From positions 1-62,766 of the forward strand of contig CAYWIJ010000006.1 of assembly GCA_964458335.1 (NCBI GenBank): a stretch of DNA of 62,766 nt, given 5' to 3'. The notes under the pieces are model-generated. The model ran no database searches, was not told the origin of the DNA, and saw only the letters and a list, made by a program, of their open reading frames with translations. Below, one piece after another: positions 10,094-21,100 of the stretch. The DNA comes from Aalborg-AAW-1 sp964458335 (GTDB lineage Bacteria; Patescibacteriota; Gracilibacteria; Absconditabacterales; Absconditicoccaceae). The position numbers and the translations under genes were made by a program. How positions within the stretch are numbered: position 1 is the stretch's first letter; each line of letters starts with the position of its first letter.

Positions 10094-11683
10094 ATGTCTA
10101 ACCAACAACGATGACGACATAAACCACAAATTCCCACTACTCGAAGAGATACTATCTCTCTTCCTTTTGTTATACTTTCATTTTTTGCTTTTATTATTAT
10201 GAGTGGATATGCGCTCGTAACTTATATTCTTACAGGCAATAAACAAGATATCTTAAATAATCAACTGAGTACAATTTCCAGCTATATGCGTATTTATGAC
10301 AAACAAACTGCTAATTTTGTACAAGATATCGATACCATCATACAATCATATAATAAAAAAGAAAATATCTTCACAACCCAAAAAGAAACTATCAATCGTG
10401 TATGGACTCAATTAGTCAGTCAGACTGAAACTCTTTTAAAAAATAATGAACAATATGCTCGTCTAGCCTATTTTTTGGAAGATACCTATCCATATAAAGA
10501 TGAGTTGATGCTCTATATGGGAGAAAATATACCCAAAAGTTATCTTGTTATTCTCCAAAATTCATCAGAAAAAAGACCAAATGGTGGGTTCTTTGGTTCA
10601 TTTGCGTATGTAAGGGTTTTACAAGGAAGAATTATGACTATTCATATGATAGATAGCTATCTAGGCTACAAAACAATGCCAGAAGTATCTCTCTATCCTC
10701 CAACTTGGTCTGATCCTATTTACCATTGAATACCTTTTGGTTGGATAGCAGCTAATAAATTTTGATTTACCAATATTGATTGAGATAATCTCATCCAGCT
10801 TTACAATAAAACTTTTAATAGTCCAGAAAGTGATGCTCATATCCCATCAGAAATATGTAAAGATATCTGTCACAGACCTATTGATGGTGTTATATTTGTA
10901 CAGACTAATGTACTAAAAAGTCTTATGCCAGATCTGGACAAAAAAACTCGAGAACGACAATTTATGAATGCAAGTGTCGATCTTATTAGAGGAGCTGATT
11001 TACCAAATAAAAAAGAATATTATCTGACAGATTCACAGAATTTCTTTGCTGGTCAAAGTACCAATTTAGTAAAAAATTTTTTTAGTCAATTTAATTCCCT
11101 CACTGACAAATATAGTTTTGGGATCTACATTCCTACTATTTCACAAGGATTAAATGAAGTACTCACTAAATATAATTTCACAACTCTACCAAACAATCAT
11201 ACACTCTACTTTTGGGATACGAATAAATCATTCAACAAAATTGACGAATTCGTTACAAAAACCATCACTATCCGTGATACAATCTGAGATATTATGAATG
11301 AACAAATAAATAATGATCAACTCACTATCCAAGACCTTCCAAATGGAAACTATACTATAGAAGTTAACTACAAAATCAGTATTCCTCGTTATTACAAAGA
11401 ATATATCAATCAACTTGCAGAACGCTACAATATTACTCTTACTAATAGAGAATATGGTATCCTCTCCTTAGCTCCAACTATTGATGAAAATGGTTTTCAA
11501 AGATTTTGGGAAAGTAAATCACAACTCTATTATCCCGATACCATCACGATCAATTCTATCACAGGAGATGAGAATCATACTCACTTTACAAGTCCTTTTG
11601 GAAAAGGTATTGATTATGTTGTTCTTACTCAAGAAGATAATACTACCAAACAAATATTTATAGATTTTACACTACAAAGATAA
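10094..11683 (+). CDS. DUF4012 family membrane-anchored protein
   Basis: 529 residues. After a short basic N-terminus (MSNQQRGRHKPQIPTTRRD), one membrane helix covers about residues 22-45. The external part carries the DUF4012 signature around residue 150: YLVILQNSSEKRPNGGFFGS. This family is widespread in CPR bacteria and Actinobacteria and is tied to surface or exopolysaccharide processes, with no settled activity. About five glycines are TGA. Its stop overlaps the start of the exonuclease gene (TAATG). Confidence 0.88.
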
Positions 11684-12270
11684 TGTATCTTATTCTCGAT
11701 ACGGAAACCAACTCTTATCACCCTGGTCAGATAGCACAACTTTCTTATATTCTTACAGACGATCAATGGAATTTTCAAAAATCAAATAATTTTTTCTTTC
11801 GTGTCGATGTAATGGATCCTTATGCGGAATCTATTCATGGATTTTCTAAAGAAATGTTAGAACAATTATCACAAGGAAAAACATTTTCTGACCGACAAGA
11901 GAATCTTATTCCACTGTTGGACGCTCACACCCTCGTCGCTCATAATGCTTGATTCGATAAGAAATTTATCCAATACGAATACGAGAGATTATGACTAACC
12001 TATAATCCAGAATTATTCTGTACCATGCAATATTTTACTCCTATCTGTCAGTTACCCCATCACCATAATGGCGGATATAAACGACCAAAATTATCAGAAC
12101 TTCTTGGATTTTATAATATCTCTGAATCTCAAGTTCAGCAAACAAGCCAAGAATTATTTGATGCTGGAACTATTACTGCACATGATGCGAGATTTGATAC
12201 GACTGCTCTCTATCTAGTAATGCAAGAATATAAAAAAACAACGGAATTGAAGGTAACAATGAATTCATAA
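11683..12270 (+). CDS. DEDDh 3'-5' exonuclease (DnaQ/RNase T type)
   Basis: 195 residues. The acidic metal ligands are visible: the D and E of ILDTETNS (ExoI), the D of AHNAGFDKKF (ExoII), and the H and D of AHDARFDTTAL (ExoIII), the DEDDh arrangement. It removes 3' nucleotides from DNA or RNA; as a free-standing domain it could be a proofreading subunit or an RNase. It is translationally coupled to the DUF4012 gene through the TAATG overlap. Confidence 0.9.
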
Positions 12271-12299
12271 TTCACCATTTATAATTTATAATTTCTAAA

Positions 12300-12917
12300 G
12301 TGTCCTACAAAAAATATTCTATTCCACAACTTGACAGTAAAGCTGGCTTCAATAAAGCAAGTGAATTTTATCGTCAATATCGAAATCATCTGGATACTGT
12401 CGATAGCAACAGATTTCTCAGATATCTTCCGAGATCACTGAAAGGATTATCCATTCTTGATATCTGATCTGGAGATGGAAGAATTTTCGAACATTTCAAG
12501 AATAGTGAATTTGCATCGTATACTGCTATCGATATTTCACAGAAGATGTTGGATAAATTCCGTAGTTCACAGATAGAAAAAATTTGTGCTGACTGTAGTG
12601 AACAGATACCGCTAGAAGATGAAAGTATCGATTTGGCTATGGCGTTTTTTTTCTTCGAATACATCACTACGCTGTATGGGTTTTTTGAGGAAGTATATCG
12701 TATACTCAAACCATGAGGAACGTTTGTTGCAACCTACTTCTACCAAAGAAACGCTTTTGTACGATGACATGGAGATGATGCTTTCAAGATAGCCAGAGAA
12801 CCTCACACGTACGAGGATATCAAAAAAGCAGCTGAATATGCATTTTTTAGTATCGAAGAAACTTCAATTATTGATCAAGGAAGAACGGTAGGATATATCT
12901 ATATTTTTTCTAAGTAA
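12300..12917 (+). CDS. SAM-dependent methyltransferase (class I)
   Basis: 205 residues. GTG at 12300 is the best start; no ATG precedes motif I. Motif I is ILDIGSGDGRIF (one Gly is TGA), the acidic residue after strand 2 is in AIDISQKML, motif IV is DESIDLAMAFFFFEY, and motif VI is RILKPGGTFVATY. This is the Methyltransf_11 arrangement used for small molecules, quinones or lipids. The substrate cannot be told. The 3' end overlaps the convergent gene by 19 bases. Confidence 0.85.
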
Positions 12918-13402
12918 TCATTAAAATCAAAATCTTTCACCTGATTTACTTGAATATCTGAAATTATAATAGTAGGCATAGATAATTTTTTCTCAAAATA
13001 TTTTTTTTGATTTCATTGTGATACGATATTATAATCATAATCTTGTTGAAGGGTTGCCTTATCTTGAATCTTAAATATATATTCATCATGAAAATTAAAT
13101 AATTCCAATAATTCATGTTTTGTTTTAACAGAATCAATAATGACTGTAAGAGAACCATCATCATCAAGAGATGAAAGGACTTCTTCAATAACCATTTTTA
13201 ATAAAATAGAGTAATTTTTATAATATCATTCATATACAGATCATTCATGATTGATAATAACATCTTTAATTATTCATTCAATTACAAGATCTTGCCATCA
13301 ATGCAGTTCATTATCCCAGTAAAAATTATGCGGTTTCGTATAAAAAACATTCTTATCTACTTCTACTGGTTGTGTTTCACTAATATATAGGGTATTATCC
13401 AT
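12899..13402 (-). CDS. Unknown 167-residue protein
   Basis: Reads from ATG 13400-13402 to TAG 12899-12901 with several UGA glycines. The product starts MDNTLYISETQPVEV, is rich in Asp, Asn, Ile and Tyr, and contains a short acidic segment LSSLDDDGSLTVIIDS and the C-terminal strand-like MPTIIISDIQVNQ. No membrane segment or known motif. It converges on, and overlaps, the methyltransferase gene by 19 bases. Function unknown. Confidence 0.65.
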
Positions 13403-13485
13403 AGCTGATATGAATATCTTATAAATATGAATCATATATACCCATAATATTTTCAATGTCAACAATAAGTAAGTTTTATTTAATC

Positions 13486-13514
13486 TTGCAAAGATAATGC
13501 TATTTTCATATACT
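13486..13514 (+). promoter_or_regulatory. tRNA-Cys promoter
   Basis: TTGCAA, 17-base spacer, TATACT, ending nine bases before the tRNA 5' end. Confidence 0.75.
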
Positions 13515-13523
13515 GGAAGCTAT

Positions 13524-13597
13524 GGCACCCTGCTAGAGTGGTCCAATAGACGGGTCTGCAAAACCTTGGTTCACGAGTTCGAATCTCGTGGGTGCCT
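13524..13597 (+). tRNA. tRNA-Cys (GCA)
   Basis: Seven perfect acceptor pairs (GGCACCC / GGGTGCC), T-arm ACGAG-TTCGAAT-CTCGT, anticodon loop CTGCAAA with anticodon GCA at 13558-13560, and discriminator U as usual for tRNA-Cys. The outermost anticodon-stem pair is a C-U mismatch. CCA is not encoded. In code 25, UGU/UGC remain cysteine and must be kept apart from UGA glycine. Confidence 0.95.
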
Positions 13598-13651
13598 TAT
13601 TTGCTCTAGCGATACGAACCAAGTAGATTATTCTGTTCCGTCAAAAAAGAC

Positions 13652-13674
13652 CTTCCATGATTGGAAGTTTTTTT
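13652..13674 (+). terminator. tRNA-Cys terminator
   Basis: CTTCCA-TGAT-TGGAAG followed by seven T. Confidence 0.85.
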
Positions 13675-13680
13675 CTTCCA

Positions 13681-13709
13681 TTGATTTTCTGACCTCATTT
13701 TGCTATAGT
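13681..13709 (+). promoter_or_regulatory. mutS promoter, leaderless layout
   Basis: TTGATT, 17-base spacer, TATAGT (13704-13709). The ATG codons at 13713 and 13716 lie three and six bases beyond the -10 box. Transcription would normally start seven bases past the box, on the A of the second ATG. Confidence 0.65.
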
Positions 13710-13715
13710 AGAATG

Positions 13716-16325
13716 ATGAAACTCACTCCTGCGATGCAACAATATGTTGACCTCAAACAGCAGAATCCTGACTGTATTCTTTTTTTCCGTTTGGGTGATT
13801 TTTACGAAGTATTTTGGGAAGATGCACAGCTGTGTAGCAAAATTCTCGATCTCGTCCTCACAGCTAAAAACAAAAACGGAGAAAATCCTATCCCTATGGC
13901 TGGAATACCTCATCATAGTATCGAAAAATATATCCCAAAACTCATCAAAGCAGGATACAAGGTTGCGATAGCTGACCAGGTGACCGAACCTAAACCAGGT
14001 CAGATTGTCCAACGTGCTATCACGTCTATCATCACTCCAGGTACGTATATTGATGAAAAACAATCCAGTGAAAACAATATCCTCTGTATTTCCAACCAAT
14101 CCTACGGTGATACAACACTCTATCATCTTGCTTGGGGAGATTTTATCTCTGGAGAATACTGGACCTATAGTTGTGATTCTCTTATTTCACTCCACCAAAT
14201 CGTCACTCTTACTCATCCTAGAGAGATTATTCTTCACAAGACATCTCCATTTATTAAAGAACTTGCTGAGTCACTCAAAACACAACCTAATACTGTCATC
14301 TCGTACCGAGATATGTTGGATAATGCAGAATCTTTCATCATTCAGATGCTTAAGATTCAGTCGATAACCAGCTTCTGACAGTCGCTTGCAGAGCAAAGAG
14401 CAATACCATTTTCCTTATTACTTCACTACCTCTACACCACTCAGAGACAAGACATTAGCACTGTCTATCGTATCAGTACCTATCGTCCAGGCGATTATGT
14501 CTTACTCGATGATGTGACTATTAAAAATCTCGAACTCTTTAGCTCGTCCTATGACCAAGATAGTCAGTACTCGCTCTTTGGGATTCTTGATACCTGTCAA
14601 ACCAATTCTGGAAGCAAATTACTCAAATCAATACTTGCCCATCCTCTCAAAAACATCGACCAAATCACATCTAGACAACAGCATATTGTCCACTGGATGG
14701 ATGAATACGACGAAGCACAAGGGATCCATAGACTCCTGTGAACACTCTATGATATTCCGAGATTACTCACCAGATTAGTCTATAAAATACCTCACTATCA
14801 ATCATTTCAAAGACTCAGAACCGTGCTTCATACTGTATTATATGGTGGAAATGGTCAAGGTTGTCAGGAAGAACTTCTTGCTATCAATAGTGAGTTACAA
14901 ATAAATCATCTGACCGCTCTCTACGATCGTCTCACAGAGATGTTGAAGCCAGACGATGAACTGTCAAACAACGCTGATGAATATATCCGTACAGGATATG
15001 ATAGCACTGTCGATGAACTCAGAAATCTCGTCCACCATACTGATCAAATCTTGCTCCAATATCATCAACAACTTATCAATCATCTAGATACTTCTGATGT
15101 AAAGATTATCTTCGTAAGTAATCAATGATATCTGATCGAGGTTACACCAAAAAATATCGCTCTGATTGAATCGAGAAGACAAGAGGGAGATGAATATTTT
15201 GATTTTGAGAGAAGACAGACACTCAAGACAGGACAAAGATATAGTACTCCATACTTAGACCATCTCCAGACAGAACTTCTTTGAGCAAAAGATCGCCTTG
15301 CCAAACAAGAATTTGAGTTACTCAAAGAACTTCAAATAGAAATTACACATAAATACCAACAACTTGCACAGCTTGCTGAAACAGTATCCTATCTCGACGT
15401 CTACACAAGCATGGGAATTTTTGCTAAACACCATCAGTATACACAACCAACCATTACAGCAAGGGATGAAACATCCATCATTCAAGGAAGACATCCTGTC
15501 GTCGAAGCGCAGCTTTGAGTAACAGAATCATTTATACCCAATGATCTCACTATCAATCAAGAAATTCATCTCATTACTGGTCCCAATATGGGCGGAAAAT
15601 CAACATTCTTGAGACAACATGCTCTGATTATTTTGATGGCACATTGTGGATTACTTGTACCAGCTCGCGAAGCGACGATTCGTCTCGTTGATGGGATTTT
15701 TGCCAGAGTGGGAAGTGGAGATATTATAGCAAAAAATCAGTCCACCTTCATGACCGAGATGATAGAAGTCGCCAATATCATCAACAATGCGACCCCTCAT
15801 AGTTTTGTGATTTTTGATGAACTGGGGAGAGGGACAAGTACCTATGATGGACTCAGTATCACCAGATCTATCATTGAATATTTTGCTACGCAAATCCAAT
15901 GTAATGTTCTCGTCGCTACTCATTATCACGAACTTATTGATTTGGCAAATCACTATGATACTATCAAGAACTTCCACGTCGGAGTCTACGAAAATGACCA
16001 CGAAGTTATTTTCTTAAAAAAAATACTTCCTGGTGGTATGGAGAGAAGCTACGGATTGGAAGTAGCAAGACTAGCTGGTATTAGCAAACCCATACTAGAA
16101 CAAGCCAAACAATATCTTGCAAATTACTCTTCTATACAAAGCCCAGTCATTGCGAGGGACGAAGCAATCCATAGTAACAACCTTTTCTGATCTCAACCCG
16201 ACAGTTCTTTCGATCAAGCAAGACTTCACAAAATCCTCACTCTTCTGGATAACACTGATATCAACACTATGACTCCTATACAGGCAATGCAATTATTGAT
16301 GAAGATTATGGAGTTGAAAGGATAA
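13716..16325 (+). CDS. mutS: DNA mismatch repair protein MutS
   Basis: 869 residues, usual MutS length. The N-terminal mismatch-binding domain has MKLTPAMQQYVDLK and the FxE wedge in FFRLGDFYEVF. The ATPase domain has Walker A TGPNMGGKST, Walker B FVIFDELGRGTST and ATHYHEL. A C-terminal MutL/dimer region follows a linker. Several glycines are TGA. The start at 13716 (or 13713, one codon earlier) fits the promoter position. A 26-base copy of a dispersed palindromic repeat (16146-16171) lies in frame in the C-terminal linker and encodes VIARDEAIHS. MutS finds mismatches and recruits MutL; neither mutL nor mutH is in the window. Confidence 0.97.
16146..16172 (+). repeat. REP-like repeat copy inside mutS
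   Basis: GTCATTGCGAGG...GAAGCAATCCA, the same family as copies at 43838-44022 and 62123-62168. It stays in frame and contributes about nine residues to the linker between the ATPase and C-terminal domains. Confidence 0.7.
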
Positions 16326-16348
16326 TTTTATTATATAATTTCAATACT

Positions 16349-17182
16349 ATGGCAGATCGAAATAAAATACAAACCAGAGGGAAAGTAGAAGATAGAAGAT
16401 GAACTCAAATGATAGGAGGAATAGGAGGTGTGAGTTTGGTAGGAATCGTCTTAGTATTAGCGATAGGATATTTTTCTGGACCAGAACAAGCGATACAATT
16501 ACGACAAGATATTCAAGAAAACACTCAGATCATACAACAACAAGGACAAGAAAACAATTCAGCATACTCTGGAGAAGATGACTATGAGATTTTCACTTCC
16601 AAAGTAATTGGTTCACTCAATACTCTATGGCAATGATATTTTCAGAACAGTAATTTACCATATCAAGAACCAACACTAGTTTTATTTAGATGAGCTACTC
16701 AGTCAGCATGTGGATGAGCAGTCTCACAAGTCTGACCACATTACTGTCCACTCGACCAAACCATCTATCTTGATGAAACATTTTTTGAAGAGCTGACAAA
16801 CAAATTTGGTGCTGAATGATGAGATCTCGCACAAGCTTATGTGTTAGCTCATGAAGTGGGACATCATGTTCAACAACTTCTCTGAATTACTGATCAAATC
16901 AATACGAAAAATAATGATAATTCTATCAAACTCGAACTCCAGGCAGACTGTCTAGCGGGTATATGGATTGGTACTATCAATCAAGAAGGAATTTTAGATC
17001 AAGATGATCTCTATGAGGCTATTGATGCAGCACAAGCTGTCGGTGATGATAGTATTCAAGAAAAAACATCTGGTTCGGTACAACCAGAATCACGAACCCA
17101 TGGATCTTCAGAACAGAGAAAAGAACGACTTATGAAAGGATATACGACTCAGAGTTTCGAAGCTTGTAATACGTTTGGGTAG
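16349..17182 (+). CDS. Putative neutral zinc metallopeptidase (YpfJ family)
   Basis: 277 residues. A basic N-terminus and one membrane helix (about residues 25-45) place the catalytic domain outside. The zinc motif is HEVGHH near residue 172, with a downstream ELQADCLAGIW carrying the third ligand Glu/Asp. Cysteine pairs (SACGGAVS...PHYCP and QADC...EACN) fit the family's disulfides. The family consensus includes a C-terminal HGSSEQR motif, seen here as THGSSEQRKE. About eight glycines are TGA. The substrate of this family is unknown. Confidence 0.9.
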
Positions 17183-17253
17183 CTACTCATAACATAAAAA
17201 AATTACTTCAAAAAAACCTACAAGATATATGTTCCTGTGGCTTTTTTATAAAT

Positions 17254-17835
17254 CTATCTCCTCAAGACATAGATCACTCTCTCGATGTCATTTTCAAATA
17301 ATCTATACCTATGCTCCTGCTCTATCGTAAGGGAATATTTTTTACATTGTTTCACAATTTCTTCTCTCTCTTCCTCTTTCACTTCTTTGTAGAGGCAAAT
17401 AATTCATCATTTCTTACACAATGGAACACATCGTGGGATGATCTTGTCGGCATAGGCAACAGCTCTGGCTGTAACAATATCGTAAGTCTGCCTATGATCT
17501 TCCACTCTCGATCGGACTGCTTCCGTGTCAGGAAGTCACAACTTTTCGATCATCTGATTGATAGCATCTATCTTTTTACGACGAGCATCTATACCTGTCA
17601 ATTTAAAGGGGAAATTATTATCATTCTTGTACTTTGATAAAGCAAGAAGTGGGAATCCACCACCAGTTCCTACATCACATACATGCGTATATTGTCATAA
17701 ATCAACTATCTTCGTCAGCTCCAAAGAATCCAAAATATGTTTCACATAAACACCTTCCTCATCTCTAATCGCCGAAAGGTTCACCTGACTATTGATTTCA
17801 AGAAAAAGTTCTATCAAAGATTTTCGTTCGTTCAT
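17254..17835 (-). CDS. rsmG: 16S rRNA (guanine527-N7)-methyltransferase RsmG
   Basis: 193 residues. The SAM site is CDVGTGGGFPLLALS, with GFP as in GidB/RsmG, followed by GIDARRKKIDAI and RSRVEDH. The central TARAVAYADKI matches the RsmG ARAV(A) segment. It methylates G527 in the 530 loop of 16S rRNA. Slightly short at the N-terminus compared with E. coli (207). It converges on the metallopeptidase gene; a weak imperfect hairpin lies between them. Confidence 0.92.
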
Positions 17836-18018
17836 ATTCTATCACTAATCTAAAACATTTCCATCATATATAAAATCACCCCAAAAACAAGTTCAGCATA
17901 GAGTTATCTTACTTTAAGGTTCATTTAAGGTATATCTGTATTTTTGTCTTGATTTCATTGTACCATATTCTTATATATTTCTTACTTTTCCTACTTTTAT
18001 CCCATATAGAGTATACGT

Positions 18019-18261
18019 ATGAAAAATCCAAAGATCTATGGTATGGTAACGGTCAATGCAAAGTGACAAGTCGTCATCCCTTCAGAGGTCCGTTCTCATC
18101 TCCATATCAACGAAGGTGATCAATTTATTGTGATTGCTGGTGATGAATATGGGTTCTGATTGATCAAAGCTGATACTTTACAAGATTTTATTGTTTCAGC
18201 CCAGAAAGCACATCCTGAAGCATTTAAACAGATCGCAGAACTTTCTCAGTATACTCTATAA
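18019..18261 (+). CDS. AbrB/SpoVT-like transcription factor
   Basis: 80 residues. The N-terminal 45 residues are a swapped-hairpin AbrB domain: MVTVNAKGQVVIPSEVRSHL followed by the INEGDQFIVIAG strand. The C-terminal helix probably dimerises or senses. Proteins of this size bind DNA as dimers, either as global regulators or as antitoxins; no toxin gene is adjacent. It lies 43 bases upstream of the MacA-like gene and may control that export operon (inference). Confidence 0.88.
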
Positions 18262-18304
18262 TAATTCTTATAGATTCGATATTTTTATTGTTATATTATT
18301 CCTC

Positions 18305-20350
18305 ATGATCCGCAAATATGTTCCTCATATTCCTAAAGTACGACTTATCATCTGATGAATTGCTTTTTGTCTTCTTTTGTATATTGTCTACGCTGTCTAT
18401 GGCAAAAATTCAGAATCTTCTAATATCATCTACAGTGGCACTCCCTACACTGTTACTTATGGTAATATTCATGAGACTCTCTCATTTGATGGGACGACAT
18501 CATTTTCCGATAGCCAAAAATTAACTTTCTGACAACAATGACTGAAAGTGACACAGGTGCTCGTAAACCTTGGTGATAAAGTCAAAAAGGATCAGGTCCT
18601 CGCAACACTTGAAAGTACTGATGTAGATGCAAGTTTCAAAACAGCTCAAAGCAATCTTACACTTGCAAAACTTAATTACGAAAAAATAGTCTGACTCCAC
18701 GATAAAGATAGTGATTTGCTCAAAGCACAAAATGACCTTATTACTGCAGAAAACAACCTCCAAAATATTGAAACAACTATTACACTAACCAATCAAGAAG
18801 AAGACAACAATATTGCAAAAGCAACACAATCACTAAAAGATGCCAAAGAAGACTATGAAGATCTCGTTTGTAATGATTGCTCCAACTCAGATGAAAAATT
18901 AAGAAACCAAAGGAATACTTATAAAGCAGCTATAGAAGATCTAAGAACTATTGCTAATACAGCTCAAAGTACTCTGAATTCTCTTGATATGATCATGTAT
19001 TTCTCTAGCACCTATCAAAATACTGCCTGATCCAATGAAGCATCTGCTTATATTGGATATAATGATAAATCAAGTATCACGACTACGAGAAATTCATTCT
19101 CTAGTGCAAGTACATTACTTGATACACTTGAGAATACCTATAGTATACTCTCTAGCAAAAATTCAGATGCTATTACCTTTAGTGAAATTAAAGATGCCTA
19201 TAATCAAGTTGATAAGCTTTCTCAAAACCTTATGACCTTGGGAAATAATGCTCGTACAATGTTTAACGCTTCTCTCGTGTGATGGTGAATAGCTGGACAA
19301 AGTAGTAGTCTTTCTCAATCTGATGTTGATAATTATATATCACTTGCCAATACTATCTATACGAGCTGAAAATCATTGAACTCACAAGGTACTTCTACAA
19401 TGGAAAAAATCTATAATCTTGATAACAATAGTACTGAAAGTACAATCAGTAAAGCAAAAGAAGCTCTCGACAGTGCTCAACTCAATCTTGATAAACTCCT
19501 TCTGAGCAAAAATAATAGAATCAACAATAATCAAATACAAAGAACACAAGCACAAGTAGCTGTCAATACAGCTCAGCTCAATATCAAAGCAATCCAAGAA
19601 TGATATTTTGACACTTCAGTACAGAGTGCTCATAATCAGTTAGTACAAGCTCAAGCATCTGCTGATCAAATCCGTAAGAGATATGAAAGTTATCAACTTA
19701 TTGCTAATTTCGATGGAACGGTTAGAGAGATGAATATTCAAGTAGGAGATACTGTCAATACAGAAAGCAACACCTACATCTATGTGGAAAATCCTAATCT
19801 CATAGAAACAACACTAGAATTAGATCAATTAGATATTTTAAAAATTGAGCGTGGTGATGAAGCTACCGTTACTCTTGATATCCTAAAAAATCAGTCATTC
19901 TCTGGTGTTGTATCAGCAGTCAATACAATTCCAACTACCAGAAACAATAAAACTATTTATACCGTGAAAGTTTTATCAGAAAGACCTCAAGATCTCAGTC
20001 TTGTAGGTGGTATGTCAGCAAATGTAACATTCACAAAGTATACACAGCAACATGTACTCGTCATCCCCACAACTGCTCTTTCTCGAGAACAAGGAAAGTA
20101 TTTCGTCATGGGAGAAGACAATATAAAGCATGAAGTAGTAGTCTGAGGTAGTGATACATCATTCAGTGAAGTAGTATCTGGACTTAAACTTGGTGATCGT
20201 ATCTTGTCACTTGCCATTTCTCAAGGTCAAATGGAAAATGCAGGTATAAGTTCAAAAGTTTTTAATCCAAACGAGAATCCTTTTGAAGAGGGATGATCTG
20301 CAGGACTGCGTAACTCACGCCCATCAAGAAACAATTATTCAAACAATTAG
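18305..20350 (+). CDS. MacA-like periplasmic adaptor (HlyD/MFP family)
   Basis: 681 residues, longer than usual MacA (~370). One N-terminal membrane helix (VRLIIGGIAFCLLLYIVYAVYG) is followed by a first lipoyl half (GLKVTQVLVNLGDKVKKDQVLATL), a very long alpha-helical coiled-coil hairpin of about 380 residues, the second lipoyl half (ANFDGTVREMNIQVGDTVN), a beta-barrel and a C-terminal domain ending in a polar Asn/Ser tail. These adaptors connect an ABC permease to the envelope. The ATPase and permease genes follow directly, so this is the first gene of a MacAB-like operon. The extra-long hairpin suggests a deep envelope or an unusual partner. Confidence 0.92.
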
Positions 20351-20377
20351 TCTATCTTTTAATTATTCTACTATTTT

Positions 20378-21052
20378 ATGAGCTTTATTAGCCTACAAAA
20401 TATAACCAAAACATATGAAAATGCTGACCTTGATCCAGTACAGATACTGAAAGGTGTAAATTTAGAGATCAATCAGGGTGATTTTTTTGCTATTATGGGA
20501 GCATCTGGAAGTGGTAAGTCTACTCTTATGAATATTGTCGGTCTTCTTGATACTCCTACAAGTGGTATCTATAACCTCGATGGGAAAGCGGTACAGGATC
20601 TCTCAGAAAATGAGCAGTCCCTTATCCGTAGAAATACGATAGGATTTGTTTTTCAATGATATAATCTTCTCAAAAAATTAAAAGCTTGGCAACAAGTTGC
20701 TCTTCCTCTTTCTTATCTATGAGTCTCTACTGAAGAAAAATATCAGAGAGCTGTGAAAGCTCTAGAAATTGTAGGGCTTGGCGACAAAATCGACAATGGT
20801 CCTTCACAATTATCAGGAGGTCAACAACAGAGAGTATGTATTGCACGTGCACTTGTTACCAATTCAAAACTTATCTTAGCCGATGAACCTACAGGAGCTC
20901 TTGATTCTAAAACGGGGCAAGGTGTGATGGAATTATTTCAGCAACTTCATGTCGAACAAGGGAAGACACTACTTCTTATTACTCATGATCCAAAAATAGC
21001 ACAAATTGCAAACAAAGCAATCAAAATGCAAGATGGTATTTTTGTATCATAA
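20378..21052 (+). CDS. ABC transporter ATPase (MacB/LolD type)
   Basis: 224 residues. Walker A GASGSGKST, Q-loop FVFQGYN with a TGA glycine, signature LSGGQQQR, Walker B LILADEPTGALD and the H-loop THDPKIA are all present. The D-x5-ILKGVNLEI start and length match LolD/MacB-type ATPases that drive mechanotransmission rather than transport through a pore. It pairs with the permease that follows. Confidence 0.96.
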
Positions 21053-21100
21053 CATCATCCATATCTTTCACTATTTTCTTTATTATTATGTTCTTGTCTT

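Noticed and set aside
13497..13712. In-frame upstream extension of mutS through the tRNA gene
   Set aside because: It would translate tRNA-Cys and its terminator; a promoter and start codons lie at 13681-13716.
17183..17253. Terminator between the metallopeptidase gene and rsmG
   Set aside because: Only an imperfect stem with bulges near T- and A-runs; too weak to list as a feature.
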